Assembly: GCF_020216065.1 (NCBI RefSeq)
Contig: NZ_JAIWNA010000012.1
Span: forward strand, 1-50,247
Source: Nocardia rosealba
Lineage (GTDB): Bacteria > Actinomycetota > Actinomycetes > Mycobacteriales > Mycobacteriaceae
Length of the DNA: 50,247 nt
Direction of reading: 5' to 3'
The translations under genes were made by a program, and so were the position numbers. Below the pieces are notes generated by a model that saw only the letters and a program-made list of their open reading frames with translations, was not told the DNA's origin and made no database searches. Positions 1-7,391 of the stretch are shown here, in pieces (the first letter of the stretch is position 1; each line of letters opens with the position of its first letter).

Positions 1-80
1 GCGGCCCCTGCGGGGCCGCGCGAACAGCGCTCGAGACTCGCGCCTGCGGCGCATGCGCTTCGAGCGCTGTTCGCGCGGCC
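1..80. repeat. Overlapping inverted repeats at the window edge (terminator-like)
   Basis: Two hairpins overlap here. The first pairs GCGGCCCC (1-8) with GGGGCCGC (12-19) around a 3-nt loop. The second is a perfect 21-bp inverted repeat, 14-34 against 60-80, with a 25-nt GC-rich loop. They share bases 14-19, so only one can form at a time. They lie downstream of the WYL regulator, which ends at 156 on the minus strand, so a bidirectional terminator between convergent genes is the simplest reading. The gene on the other side is outside the window. There is no U-tract. No gene is seen in 1-155. Confidence 0.55.
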
Positions 81-155
81 GGGCCGCTGCGCCGCTTCGC
101 GGCGGACCCTCCTCGAGGTCGGGTCGTGGGGGCTGGGAGTGCGGTCATGGCGGAT

Positions 156-1127
156 TTAGGTGGTGCGGTAGCGGGCGGCTATGGCCTCGGTGATCGTCCG
201 TAGGTGGGCGCGGAACTCGGGTGGAGCGAGGACTTCGATGTGGTCGGCCAGGGGGAGTAGGGCGTGGGTCAGTACTTCGTAGGATTCGGAGGGGATGGTG
301 ATGTCGGCCCAGCCGTCGGGGGCGGTGGGGCCGAGGGAGGCCAGTGCGGCGTGGACGGCTGCTGGGTCGTTCATGAGGTGCAGGAGGCCGAGGTGCTCGG
401 TGGCGATCCGGCATTGTGCGCTGACTTTCAGCATGGACCGCCCGAAGTCGACCGCTGCTGCCTGCCAGTGGGCAGCGAGGTCGAAATCGGCTGGGCGGTC
501 GAATGTTTCGCCGGTGGGGGCGGCCGTGTCAATTCGGCTTGCGCGGTAGGAGCGGATATCGGAGCGGACGCGCGCGACGAGATACCAGGTGCCCGCCTTC
601 ATCACCAGGCCCAATGGGTCGACCGTGCGTTCGACGACGTCGTCACCCCGCCGGTAGGTGATCGCGAGGCGGCGGTCGTGCCAGACGGCGTCGGCGATGG
701 TTGCGAGGGTGGGGGTTTCGTCGGGGCGGTGGAACCAGCCGGGCATATCGATGTGGACGCGTTCGGCGATGCGGGTGGCCCGGCCGCGCAGTTCCGGTGG
801 CAGCGCGGCCAGCATTTTCAGCTGTGCGGTGGCGAGGACGGTGCCGAGGCCGAGGTCGGCGGCGGCGCCCGGTAGGCCGGCCAGCAACACGGCGTCGGCC
901 TCGTCGGAGGTGAGGCCGGTGAGCCGGGTTCGGTATCCGTCGACCAGTCGCACCCCACCGCCGCGCCCGGGTTCGCTGTACACCGGCACGCCCGCCGCCG
1001 ACAGGGCCTCCACATCCCGGTACACCGTGCGCACCGACACCTCCAGCTCCCGCGCGAGCTCCCCGGCCGTTGCCCCGCCGTTGGCTTGCAGCAGGAGCAG
1101 TAGCTGTACCAGCCTGCTCGCTCGCAT
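156..1127 (-). CDS. YafY-type HTH/WYL-domain transcriptional regulator
   Basis: A 323-residue protein with an N-terminal winged helix-turn-helix of the DeoR/YafY kind (about residues 1-55, with the recognition segment VSVRTVYRDVEAL) and a WYL ligand-binding domain in the middle (about 140-215; the stretch TWYLVARVRSD carries the WYL-like core), followed by a C-terminal WCX-like extension. Length and domain order are normal for the family. The ATG at 1127 places the HTH directly at the N-terminus. It is divergent from the PPOX-family gene at 1189, and a perfect 25-bp inverted repeat lies between the two starts. In this family such regulators usually control the divergent neighbour and themselves, so local control of the flavoprotein gene is the likely role. 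The ligand is unknown. Confidence 0.9.
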   Translation of the reverse strand: MRASRLVQLLLLLQANGGATAGELARELEVSVRTVYRDVEALSAAGVPVYSEPGRGGGVRLVDGYRTRLTGLTSDEADAVLLAGLPGAAADLGLGTVLATAQLKMLAALPPELRGRATRIAERVHIDMPGWFHRPDETPTLATIADAVWHDRRLAITYRRGDDVVERTVDPLGLVMKAGTWYLVARVRSDIRSYRASRIDTAAPTGETFDRPADFDLAAHWQAAAVDFGRSMLKVSAQCRIATEHLGLLHLMNDPAAVHAALASLGPTAPDGWADITIPSESYEVLTHALLPLADHIEVLAPPEFRAHLRTITEAIAARYRTT

Positions 1128-1145
1128 ACTCCGAGGCTAGCCGCG

Positions 1146-1170
1146 AACCTTGACACAGGATGTCAAGGTT
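1146..1170. promoter_or_regulatory. Operator between WYL regulator and PPOX gene
   Basis: Perfect inverted repeat AACCTTGACA-CAGGA-TGTCAAGGTT with 10-bp arms and a 5-bp spacer. Each arm contains a TTGACA hexamer reading outward, one towards each divergent gene (plus strand 1150-1155; minus strand 1166-1161). The site therefore covers the probable -35 elements of both promoters. The arrangement fits autoregulation by the WYL protein together with control of the flavoprotein. Binding is inferred. Confidence 0.75.
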
Positions 1171-1188
1171 GCGTCGTAGCGTGGGCGT

Positions 1189-1680
1189 ATGACCACTTGG
1201 AGCCAGTTCACCGAGGAAGCGCCGCGCATCTGCGAGCTGTTCCTGCGCAGACACCGAGCCACCGGCAATCTGTGCATGCTCGGCACCCTCCGCGCCGACG
1301 GATGGCCACGGATCAGCCCGATCGAGCCGATGGTCTTCGAGGACATGCTGGTGCTGGCGGGCATGCCGGACACGCGCAAGTTCGACGACCTCGCCCGCGA
1401 CCCCCGCTTCTGCCTGCACACCGCAACCGTCGACACCAACGTCACCGAGGGCGACGCCAAACTCTTCGGCACCGTCACCGACCTGAAGGACGAATCCGTC
1501 CACGCCCGCTTCGCGCAGAAACTCTTCGACGACAGCGGTTTCGACATCCGCGGCCAGAAATTCGACCACTTCTACATCGCCGACCTCACCAGCGCCTCCA
1601 CGGTCGAAGTCGCCGACGACCAGCTCGCCATCACCATCTGGAAACCCGGCGAGGGCGAACGAGTCGTCACCAAACGCTGA
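1189..1680 (+). CDS. Pyridoxamine 5'-phosphate oxidase-family (FMN/F420) protein
   Basis: A 163-residue protein of the split-barrel PPOX superfamily, members of which bind FMN, F420 or haem and reduce or oxidise small molecules. The early segment GNLCMLGTLRADGWPRISPIEPM is the typical first beta hairpin of this fold (substrate/flavin site), followed by a compact barrel. Length suits a single-domain member. The ATG at 1189 lies about 20 bp from the operator, so transcription is probably controlled by the divergent WYL regulator. Substrate and cofactor cannot be assigned from sequence; general-stress-type or pyridoxamine-oxidase-like roles are both possible. Confidence 0.8.
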   Translation: MTTWSQFTEEAPRICELFLRRHRATGNLCMLGTLRADGWPRISPIEPMVFEDMLVLAGMPDTRKFDDLARDPRFCLHTATVDTNVTEGDAKLFGTVTDLKDESVHARFAQKLFDDSGFDIRGQKFDHFYIADLTSASTVEVADDQLAITIWKPGEGERVVTKR

Positions 1681-1708
1681 ATCTCGCCACCGACCGCCGC
1701 TGGTCAGC

Positions 1709-1767
1709 CGATCACCACGCGCTGGTAGCGGCATTGTCCGAGAGCCGCCACCACGGCGTGGTGATCG
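1709..1767. repeat. Copy A of a palindromic intergenic repeat
   Basis: CGATCACCACGC (1709-1720) pairs perfectly with GCGTGGTGATCG (1756-1767). A second, nested stem uses TGGTAGCGGC and GCCGCCACCA with one mismatch. A closely related element with the same arms lies at 22678-22740. It begins 28 bp after the PPOX stop codon and could act as a terminator for that gene, but the shared internal sequence suggests a dispersed repeat family. Confidence 0.75.
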
Positions 1768-1783
1768 CGCGTCCGACCGACTA

Positions 1784-1812
1784 TGGACTATGGCTGACTG
1801 GTCAGTCATTAT
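1784..1812 (+). promoter_or_regulatory. Promoter and operator of the TetR gene at 1819
   Basis: A TGGACT hexamer (1784-1789) is followed after 17 bp by CATTAT (1807-1812), which ends six bases before the ATG, so transcripts probably start at the A of the start codon (leaderless). Between the hexamers lies the perfect inverted repeat TGACTG-GT-CAGTCA (1795-1808), a typical TetR-type operator placed to block RNA polymerase. Autoregulation by the TetR protein is inferred. Confidence 0.7.
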
Positions 1813-1818
1813 TAGCCC

Positions 1819-2388
1819 ATGCCGAAGCGAGTGGATGTGGATGCGCGGCGGACCGAAATTCTGGAGGCGGCCGTCCGGGTCTTCGCCAGAAAAGGGTTCG
1901 CCGCATCGCGGATCGAGGATGTGGCGGCGGAGGCCGGGGTCGCGAAAGGGAGTGTCTACCTCGCGGTCAGCAGCCGGGAGGAGCTGCTCACCGCCGCGTT
2001 CGACCAATACCGTGCGCGCGCGGAACAACAACTCGCCGCGCCAGGAACCGGGCCCGCGTTGGATCGGCTGGCTCAGTTGATCCGGTCGACCGTGGCGATG
2101 CTGGCGGCCCACCCGGATTACGCGCGCGTGTTGCTGGACGTGTGGTCGGCCAGGACGCCGTTGGACATGGCGGCTGTCTACGAGGGCTACCGGGCGGCCG
2201 TCGCGGAATTGCTGCGCGCGGCCGACGCCGAGGGGCAATTGCGGGCGGGCATCGGCGACGCGCATGCGGCGGTGATCGTCGGCGCCATCGAAGGGTGCCT
2301 GGTGCAGTGGCTGGCCGACGACCGCATCGCGCTCACCGATTTGACCGAACCCCTCGTGCAAGTGTGCGTGGAAGGTATCCGGCGATGA
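1819..2388 (+). CDS. TetR/AcrR-family transcriptional regulator
   Basis: A 189-residue TetR-type repressor. The N-terminal HTH spans roughly residues 10-55 (ILEAAVRVFARKGF, then IEDVAAEAGVAKGSVYLAVSSREEL), and the helical ligand-binding domain follows. The ATG at 1819 sits six bases after a good -10 hexamer, implying a leaderless mRNA. The stop codon overlaps the start of the membrane-protein gene at 2385 (ATGA), so the two are translationally coupled, and that membrane protein is the best candidate target. The inducer is unknown. Confidence 0.9.
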   Translation: MPKRVDVDARRTEILEAAVRVFARKGFAASRIEDVAAEAGVAKGSVYLAVSSREELLTAAFDQYRARAEQQLAAPGTGPALDRLAQLIRSTVAMLAAHPDYARVLLDVWSARTPLDMAAVYEGYRAAVAELLRAADAEGQLRAGIGDAHAAVIVGAIEGCLVQWLADDRIALTDLTEPLVQVCVEGIRR

Positions 2389-2930
2389 CGATCACCGACC
2401 GGCTGATCGCGCCGGGAGCGACGAGAAGCGAAGCAGCCCTGTGCTATTCGTCCGCGGTCTTCGGTGGGGTGACGGCTGCGCTGCTCGCGCGAAACGCAGG
2501 CGGCTCCGCGCTGATCGTCGCGGTGGTCGCCCTGATCGGCTTCGACCTCTTCGGCGGCGCCGTGGTCAATGCGACAGCATCGGCCAAAAACTGGTTCCAC
2601 CGGCCCGGCCGAACCACCCGCCATCACCTCACGTTCGTCGCCGTCCACGGCCAACCGTTCCTGCTGGCGCTGGTGGTCCCGGGTTTCGGTTGGTGGGTCG
2701 CGGCGGCCATCTACAGCCTCGTCCTCGCGGCGGCCGTCGTCGTGCTCTCGGTGCCTGATCAGCTGCGCGTGCCGATCGCCTTCGCCGCCACAGTATTCGG
2801 CGTCGCGATCACCACGACAATGCTCACAGTGCCCACCTTCCTGCTCTGGTTCGGCCCGGTACTGCTGATCAAACTCCTCCTCGCGCACCTACAACCCGAT
2901 ACCGCCGCGTCGGTCCAGGCTATTTCGTGA
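2385..2930 (+). CDS. Small integral membrane protein coupled to TetR
   Basis: A 181-residue hydrophobic protein with about five predicted membrane helices (for example AALCYSSAVFGGVTAALLA, ALIVAVVALIGFDLFGGAVV, the WWVAAAIYSLVLAAAVVVL segment, and two more near the C-terminus). I do not recognise a characterised family. A conserved-looking soluble loop (NATASAKNWFHRP, then HHLTFVAVHGQPF) follows helix two. The start is fixed by the ATGA overlap with the upstream TetR gene, which probably controls it. The 3' end overlaps by 11 bp the end of the convergent Mce-lipoprotein gene (2920-2930), so the two transcripts would be antisense there. Confidence 0.75.
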   Translation: MTITDRLIAPGATRSEAALCYSSAVFGGVTAALLARNAGGSALIVAVVALIGFDLFGGAVVNATASAKNWFHRPGRTTRHHLTFVAVHGQPFLLALVVPGFGWWVAAAIYSLVLAAAVVVLSVPDQLRVPIAFAATVFGVAITTTMLTVPTFLLWFGPVLLIKLLLAHLQPDTAASVQAIS

Positions 2931-4011
2931 TCCCCAGCAATGCGGCCGTGAACCCGTAGTCCGGGCCGAGGTCATGCGAGTTCCCGGAACGGCAACCGTC
3001 GGAATGCATCTGGACACGCTCACAGAACAGACTGACCATCTCGCCGGAGAGCGTGGTCCCGATCAATGCGTGTGAGCGGAAGATCTTGCGCTCGGGGTCC
3101 ATCGCGCCGTCGATGTTCTGCATCAGCAGGGGCGCGATATCGACGATCTCGATCATCGCGCCGGAGTTGGCGCGCAGCTGGTTGGTGACGTTCGTGATTC
3201 CGGTCAACGATTCCGACAACGTGTCGGCGTGCTCGCCGAAGGTCGTGGAGGTGTTGGCCAGGAACCCGTTGAGCTGGTCGAGGGTGGCCTGCAGGCCCGG
3301 AGCCTGTTCGGCGAGCAGCCCCGACATCTGGGTGACCTGGTTGCTGAAGTCGCGCACCGACTGGTCGTTGTCGGCCAGCATCGTGGTGAGCTCGTTGAGC
3401 TTGATGATGATGTTGGAGATCGCGTCCTTGTTGTCGATACCGACCTTCAGGGCCGAGGACAGGGCATCGAGGGTTTCGCGGATCTTCTGGCCGTTGCCGT
3501 TGAGTACCGGGTACAGCACCCGGCCCGAGAGCGGGCCGAGCCCTTCCTGGCCCTCTTCGGGCTCGAGTGCGGCGGCGAACTGGTCGATGGTCTTGATCAT
3601 CGTGTCCAGCTCGACCGGTGTCCTGGTGCGCGCCTTGGGCAGGTGATCACCGGACTCGAGTGCCTCCCCACCGGTGTAGGGCGGGGTGATCTCGATGTGG
3701 CGGTCGGTGACGATCGAGGGGGAGATGATCGCGGCGATCGCCTCCTTGGGGATCTTCACCCCCGACTCGATGGTCATGTGGACCTCGACGAAGGTGCCCT
3801 TGGGCACGATCCTGCCGACCTTACCCACCGCGATACCGAGGACCATCACGTCGTTGCCCTCGAAGATCCCCGCGATGTTCTCGAAATCCGCAGTGATCTG
3901 GGTCGAGCCATCGCGTGCCTGCTCGGCGCCATGTAGCGAACAGCTCGCGATCATTGTCACCGCCGCTGCAGTGAGGAGGAGGCGAAACCGTCTGTTGTGC
4001 AGCAGCTTCAC
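2920..4011 (-). CDS. Orphan Mce-family lipoprotein (MceE/LprK-like)
   Basis: A 363-residue protein with a signal peptide ending in a lipobox (MIASC, lipidated Cys about residue 24), an Mce/MlaD domain at about 38-115 (NIAGIFEGNDVMVLGIAVGKVG) and a long helical region resembling the tunnel-forming helices of MceE proteins. In mycobacteria and nocardiae such proteins form hexameric periplasmic conduits for lipid or sterol import, normally encoded in yrbE-mceA-F operons. Here no other mce or yrbE gene is present. The GTG start overlaps the stop of the upstream SDR gene (GTGA), so it is the last gene of the catabolic operon. It may supply a substrate-uptake subunit to another Mce system; that is inference. 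Confidence 0.85.
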   Translation of the reverse strand: MKLLHNRRFRLLLTAAAVTMIASCSLHGAEQARDGSTQITADFENIAGIFEGNDVMVLGIAVGKVGRIVPKGTFVEVHMTIESGVKIPKEAIAAIISPSIVTDRHIEITPPYTGGEALESGDHLPKARTRTPVELDTMIKTIDQFAAALEPEEGQEGLGPLSGRVLYPVLNGNGQKIRETLDALSSALKVGIDNKDAISNIIIKLNELTTMLADNDQSVRDFSNQVTQMSGLLAEQAPGLQATLDQLNGFLANTSTTFGEHADTLSESLTGITNVTNQLRANSGAMIEIVDIAPLLMQNIDGAMDPERKIFRSHALIGTTLSGEMVSLFCERVQMHSDGCRSGNSHDLGPDYGFTAALLGITK

Positions 4012-4814
4012 GATGCGGTCCTGCCTCCGTACGCCCTGGCCATGGCGGCCTCGATCACCCGGCGTGGCAACAACCGCTGAGCCAGGAACACGACAGGCGC
4101 ATTGGAGCCGACGGCGTAGAGCGGCAAAGTGTGCTCGGCGTCGATAGCTTCGAGCACGGTGCGGGCGACCTCGTCTGCCGAGATCCCCGTGGCCTCCTTG
4201 GCATCGAGGGCGGCGATCGCCGCGGTGAACCGCGCACGGTAAGGGGAGTCGTCGCCCAGGTACTTCGTGCGGCGTCCGGACAGTCCGGTCGCGATGGAGC
4301 CGGGTTCGACGGTGGTGATGTCGATGCCGTACGGCTTCAACTCGTAGCGCGTGGCGGTCGCGAAACCTTTGAGGGCGGCTTTGGTCGCGACATAGGACGA
4401 TCGGTAGGCGAGCGGGAAGCTCGCGAGCATGGACCCGATATTGACGATCTTGCCGCGACCGCGTTCCCGCATCCCCGGCAACAGCAGCTGGATCAGTTCG
4501 ACCGCACCGAAGACGTTGAGCTGGAACAACCTCTGCACGGCGTCCATCGGCAGCTCTTCGAGCGGTCCACATTGACTCTCCCCGGCGTTGTTGACCAGCA
4601 CGTCGACGGCTGTGCTGTCGAGTGCGTCGACGAAACGGGCGATCGAGCCACGATCGGTGAGATCCAGATCGCGGTAGTCCACCCCAGGCACGGGATCAGC
4701 CACGGTGGAACTGTCACGGCTCGTCCCGAGGACGTGGTAGCCGCGCGCGACCAGGGCGGCGGCCACGGCCCGCCCGATTCCGGAGGACGCTCCGGTGACG
4801 ATCGCTGTCTTCAT
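4008..4814 (-). CDS. Short-chain dehydrogenase/reductase
   Basis: A 268-residue classical SDR. It has the nucleotide-binding motif TGASSGIG (7-14), an acidic DL pair after beta-3 (DLDLTD), NNAG (75-78), and the catalytic Ser128, Tyr141 and Lys145 (YVATK). The first loop is followed by TSRD, which suggests NADP preference but does not prove it. The gene overlaps its neighbours by 4 bp on both sides (ATGA with the monooxygenase, GTGA with the Mce gene), placing it in the operon that starts at 8524. It probably oxidises or reduces an alcohol/ketone side chain of the aromatic substrate or a ring-fission product. Confidence 0.9.
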   Translation of the reverse strand: MKTAIVTGASSGIGRAVAAALVARGYHVLGTSRDSSTVADPVPGVDYRDLDLTDRGSIARFVDALDSTAVDVLVNNAGESQCGPLEELPMDAVQRLFQLNVFGAVELIQLLLPGMRERGRGKIVNIGSMLASFPLAYRSSYVATKAALKGFATATRYELKPYGIDITTVEPGSIATGLSGRRTKYLGDDSPYRARFTAAIAALDAKEATGISADEVARTVLEAIDAEHTLPLYAVGSNAPVVFLAQRLLPRRVIEAAMARAYGGRTAS

Positions 4815-6463
4815 GCCGACTCCTGTCCGGCCGAACGAGCGCGAGCGGAAGACTCACCGGCCTGCGAATGATGTGGTCTACGAAGCACTTCGGTCTGCGG
4901 GCCGGTTCGACCAGGGTCTGCGGGCGCGGTCGACAGGGTGGGGCAACTCGGTACGCGGGTATGGAGGGAAGAGGCCGAGCGAGAAGCCGCCAGTACGGTT
5001 TTATCGGGGCGCACGATCGCGGCGCTCGCTCGTCCACGGCGCAGCCATTCGCCGAGCTCCGACGACGCCGATACCACCAATATCGCTGCACCGCGCCGGT
5101 CGAGTTCGGTCCGCTGTTCGCGGGAGATCGGGGCGGTCGCGACGAAGAGGAAACGCCCGGCAGCGATGTCGTCGACCCGCCTGCCACCCTCGACCAGGCA
5201 GTTCGGGCACAGCGATCCGGCCAGGTCGAGCGGCCGAAACGCGCGTCGCGCCACGAACATCGACCGGGTCAGTCGCGGTGTGGCGCTGTCGGTCAGCTTG
5301 GCTTCGAGGCCGGGAACCCGGCCGAGCACGGGCCACACCCACTCGCAGGCCAGGGCGCGGGTCGTCGCGCCGCACGTCATCGCCCATCCGACGGCGACGG
5401 CCAGCGCGATCATGGACCTGACGTGCGGTTCACGCTCGGTTCGATAAGAGTCGAGTGCGGCGTCGGGCAGTGCCGAGCCGAGGACGGCGACCAGCTTCCA
5501 GATCAGATTCTGGGCGTCGCGCAGACCCGCGCCCATGCCCTGCCCGATGAACGGCGGGGTGAGATGCGCCGCGTCACCGAGCAGGAAGATCCTGCGGTCC
5601 CGCCACCGGTCGACCACCTGGGCGCGAAAGGTGTATCCGGCGGACCGGATCAGCGTCAGGTGGGGATCGCTCACCTCGCGTAGCCAGGGGGACAGGAGCG
5701 GCTCGATGGCGTCGAGTGTGGCGAACTGGTCCGCGGACTCGTCGTCACGCAGACGGAACTCCCAGCGGTAGCGGGCGGCGCCGATGCGCATGTACGTCGC
5801 GGCCCGTTCCCGGTCGCACACCTGGTGCACGCCATCCCACTGCCCGAGGTCGGCGTCGGTGGCGATGTCGACCACCAGCCACCGCTGTTCCAGACCGAGA
5901 TCGCGCATGCGTGCACCGATCGATGCGCGCACGACACTGTTGGCGCCATCGCAACCGAGCACGAAATCCGCTGTGACAGTGCGTGTTTCATCGGCTTCTG
6001 CAGTGAGGTATCGCACACGGGCGTGCTCGGGTGTGTTCGCCACGTCCAGCACCTCACAGCCGCCCCGCATTAGGGCGCCCGCCGTCGATGCCAGCCGCGA
6101 CCGCAGCAGGACTTCGAGATCCGGCTGGTCGAACATGTTGGCCGGCGGGAATCCGTGTGGCATCCGGGCGGGATCGCGGTCGAACTCGGCGAGCGTGGCG
6201 ATGGCGGAGTCGACCAGCCGAAGGCCGCGGCCGGGCCGGGAGATCCCCGCGAACGCGTCGCCCAGACCTAGGTCGGCGAGAATGCGGTACACCTCGTCGT
6301 CGAGGTGCACCGCCCGCGGCTGCGGATACACCTTCTCCCAGCGATCGAGGATCAGACACTCGATGCCGTACCGCGCCAACAGCAATGCGGCGGTCATGCC
6401 GGTCGGACCCGCACCGACGATCACGACCGGGTAGTGCTCGATCCGGCCTTGCTCAGTGCCCAT
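4811..6463 (-). CDS. FAD-dependent aromatic monooxygenase (MhpA/phenol hydroxylase type)
   Basis: A 550-residue class A flavoprotein hydroxylase. It carries the FAD Rossmann motif GAGPTGMTAA (17-26), the DG fingerprint CDGANSVVR (about 171-179), and the GD motif GDAAHLTPPFIGQGMGAGL (296-313) typical of 3-(3-hydroxyphenyl)propionate hydroxylase and relatives. A C-terminal thioredoxin-like domain, as in larger members of the group, is present. The expected reaction is NAD(P)H- and O2-dependent ortho-hydroxylation of a phenol to a catechol, feeding the extradiol dioxygenase encoded upstream. The start overlaps the FAH gene by 11 bp. The exact substrate is not readable from the sequence. Confidence 0.88.
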   Translation of the reverse strand: MGTEQGRIEHYPVVIVGAGPTGMTAALLLARYGIECLILDRWEKVYPQPRAVHLDDEVYRILADLGLGDAFAGISRPGRGLRLVDSAIATLAEFDRDPARMPHGFPPANMFDQPDLEVLLRSRLASTAGALMRGGCEVLDVANTPEHARVRYLTAEADETRTVTADFVLGCDGANSVVRASIGARMRDLGLEQRWLVVDIATDADLGQWDGVHQVCDRERAATYMRIGAARYRWEFRLRDDESADQFATLDAIEPLLSPWLREVSDPHLTLIRSAGYTFRAQVVDRWRDRRIFLLGDAAHLTPPFIGQGMGAGLRDAQNLIWKLVAVLGSALPDAALDSYRTEREPHVRSMIALAVAVGWAMTCGATTRALACEWVWPVLGRVPGLEAKLTDSATPRLTRSMFVARRAFRPLDLAGSLCPNCLVEGGRRVDDIAAGRFLFVATAPISREQRTELDRRGAAILVVSASSELGEWLRRGRASAAIVRPDKTVLAASRSASSLHTRVPSCPTLSTAPADPGRTGPQTEVLRRPHHSQAGESSARARSAGQESA

Positions 6464-7391
6464 AACGCACCCTGGTGCGCTGAACGCCGAGGTCGAGCGC
6501 GCCGTCCGGTGTCGAGACGGTCAGCTCGAGCACATCGCCGTCGTGCAGGTAGTCCGGGTTCGATGCCTGCTTGGCGAAGAAGATCTTCCACTTGAGCGCG
6601 GGCGGGATCAGTGACCCGAGAATCTCGAGGGGTTTGGCGGGGGCCTTCAAGGCGGTTCCGCCCGGGGTACCGGTGAGCAACAGGTCGCCCGGATCCATAC
6701 GCTGGAAACCGGTCAGGGCGCGCAGGGTTTCGAGTGGGCCGTAGATCATGTCGGCCACCGTGCTGTGCTGGCGCACCCGGCCATTGACGCGCAATGTCAG
6801 GCACAGCTCGTCGAATCTGTCGAACTCGCCCGCTTCGAGCAGCAGCAACACCGGGCCGACCGGCGTGAAGGTGGGATAGGACTTACCCTCGTAGAACTGG
6901 GTTTTGGGCAGTTGGACGTCGCGGGCGGAGACATCGTCGGTGATGACCAAACCGGCGATGAAGCCCCCGATATTCGACGTGTCGAGTGTGGTGCCGACCG
7001 GCAGCGGCGCGCCGATGACGAGCCCGATCTCGATCTCGTAGTCCAGCAACCGCACGTGCGGCGGTTTGACGATGTCGTCCTCCGGACCGCTGATGGATCC
7101 GGACGATTTGCGGAAAAATGTCAGCGGAACCGTCTGCGGGTTCATCCCCGAATCCCGCACGTGCGACACGTAATTGGTCATCTGCGCGACCACCCGGCAC
7201 GGCGCGGTCACCGGGGAGACCAACGCCAGGGTCTCCACCGGCGTGGTGTCGGTGCCGCGGCGTGCCGATTCGATCGCGGCGCGGTCGGCCAGCAGTTCGC
7301 CCGTGGTCACAGCCTCGGTGTCGATTCGGGCAGCGCCGTCTGGGGTCAGTACCCACCATGCGTCGTTGGTGCGCACCACGGAAATGCTCAT
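6453..7391 (-). CDS. Fumarylacetoacetate hydrolase-family protein
   Basis: A 312-residue FAH-superfamily enzyme. The metal-binding residues are visible in DYEIEIGLVIG (Glu119 and Glu121) and in ITDDVSARD (Asp near 153), with Lys170 in FYEGKS. Family members act on C-C bonds of diketo acids or as hydratases/decarboxylases of meta-cleavage products. In an operon with an extradiol dioxygenase and a phenol hydroxylase, hydrolysis or hydration of a ring-fission product is the natural role. The start is the ATG at 7391, which overlaps the TGA of the dioxygenase gene (ATGA). Confidence 0.87.
   Translation of the reverse strand: MSISVVRTNDAWWVLTPDGAARIDTEAVTTGELLADRAAIESARRGTDTTPVETLALVSPVTAPCRVVAQMTNYVSHVRDSGMNPQTVPLTFFRKSSGSISGPEDDIVKPPHVRLLDYEIEIGLVIGAPLPVGTTLDTSNIGGFIAGLVITDDVSARDVQLPKTQFYEGKSYPTFTPVGPVLLLLEAGEFDRFDELCLTLRVNGRVRQHSTVADMIYGPLETLRALTGFQRMDPGDLLLTGTPGGTALKAPAKPLEILGSLIPPALKWKIFFAKQASNPDYLHDGDVLELTVSTPDGALDLGVQRTRVRYGH

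Noticed and set aside
1709..1767. Palindromic repeat as insertion-sequence ends
   Set aside because: The arms enclose only about 35 bp, no transposase lies nearby, and no target-site duplication is visible.
1197..2384. An in-frame 5' extension of the membrane-protein gene back to 1197
   Set aside because: The extension overlaps the PPOX and TetR genes and encodes Arg/Pro-rich low-complexity sequence. The real start is the ATGA overlap at 2385.
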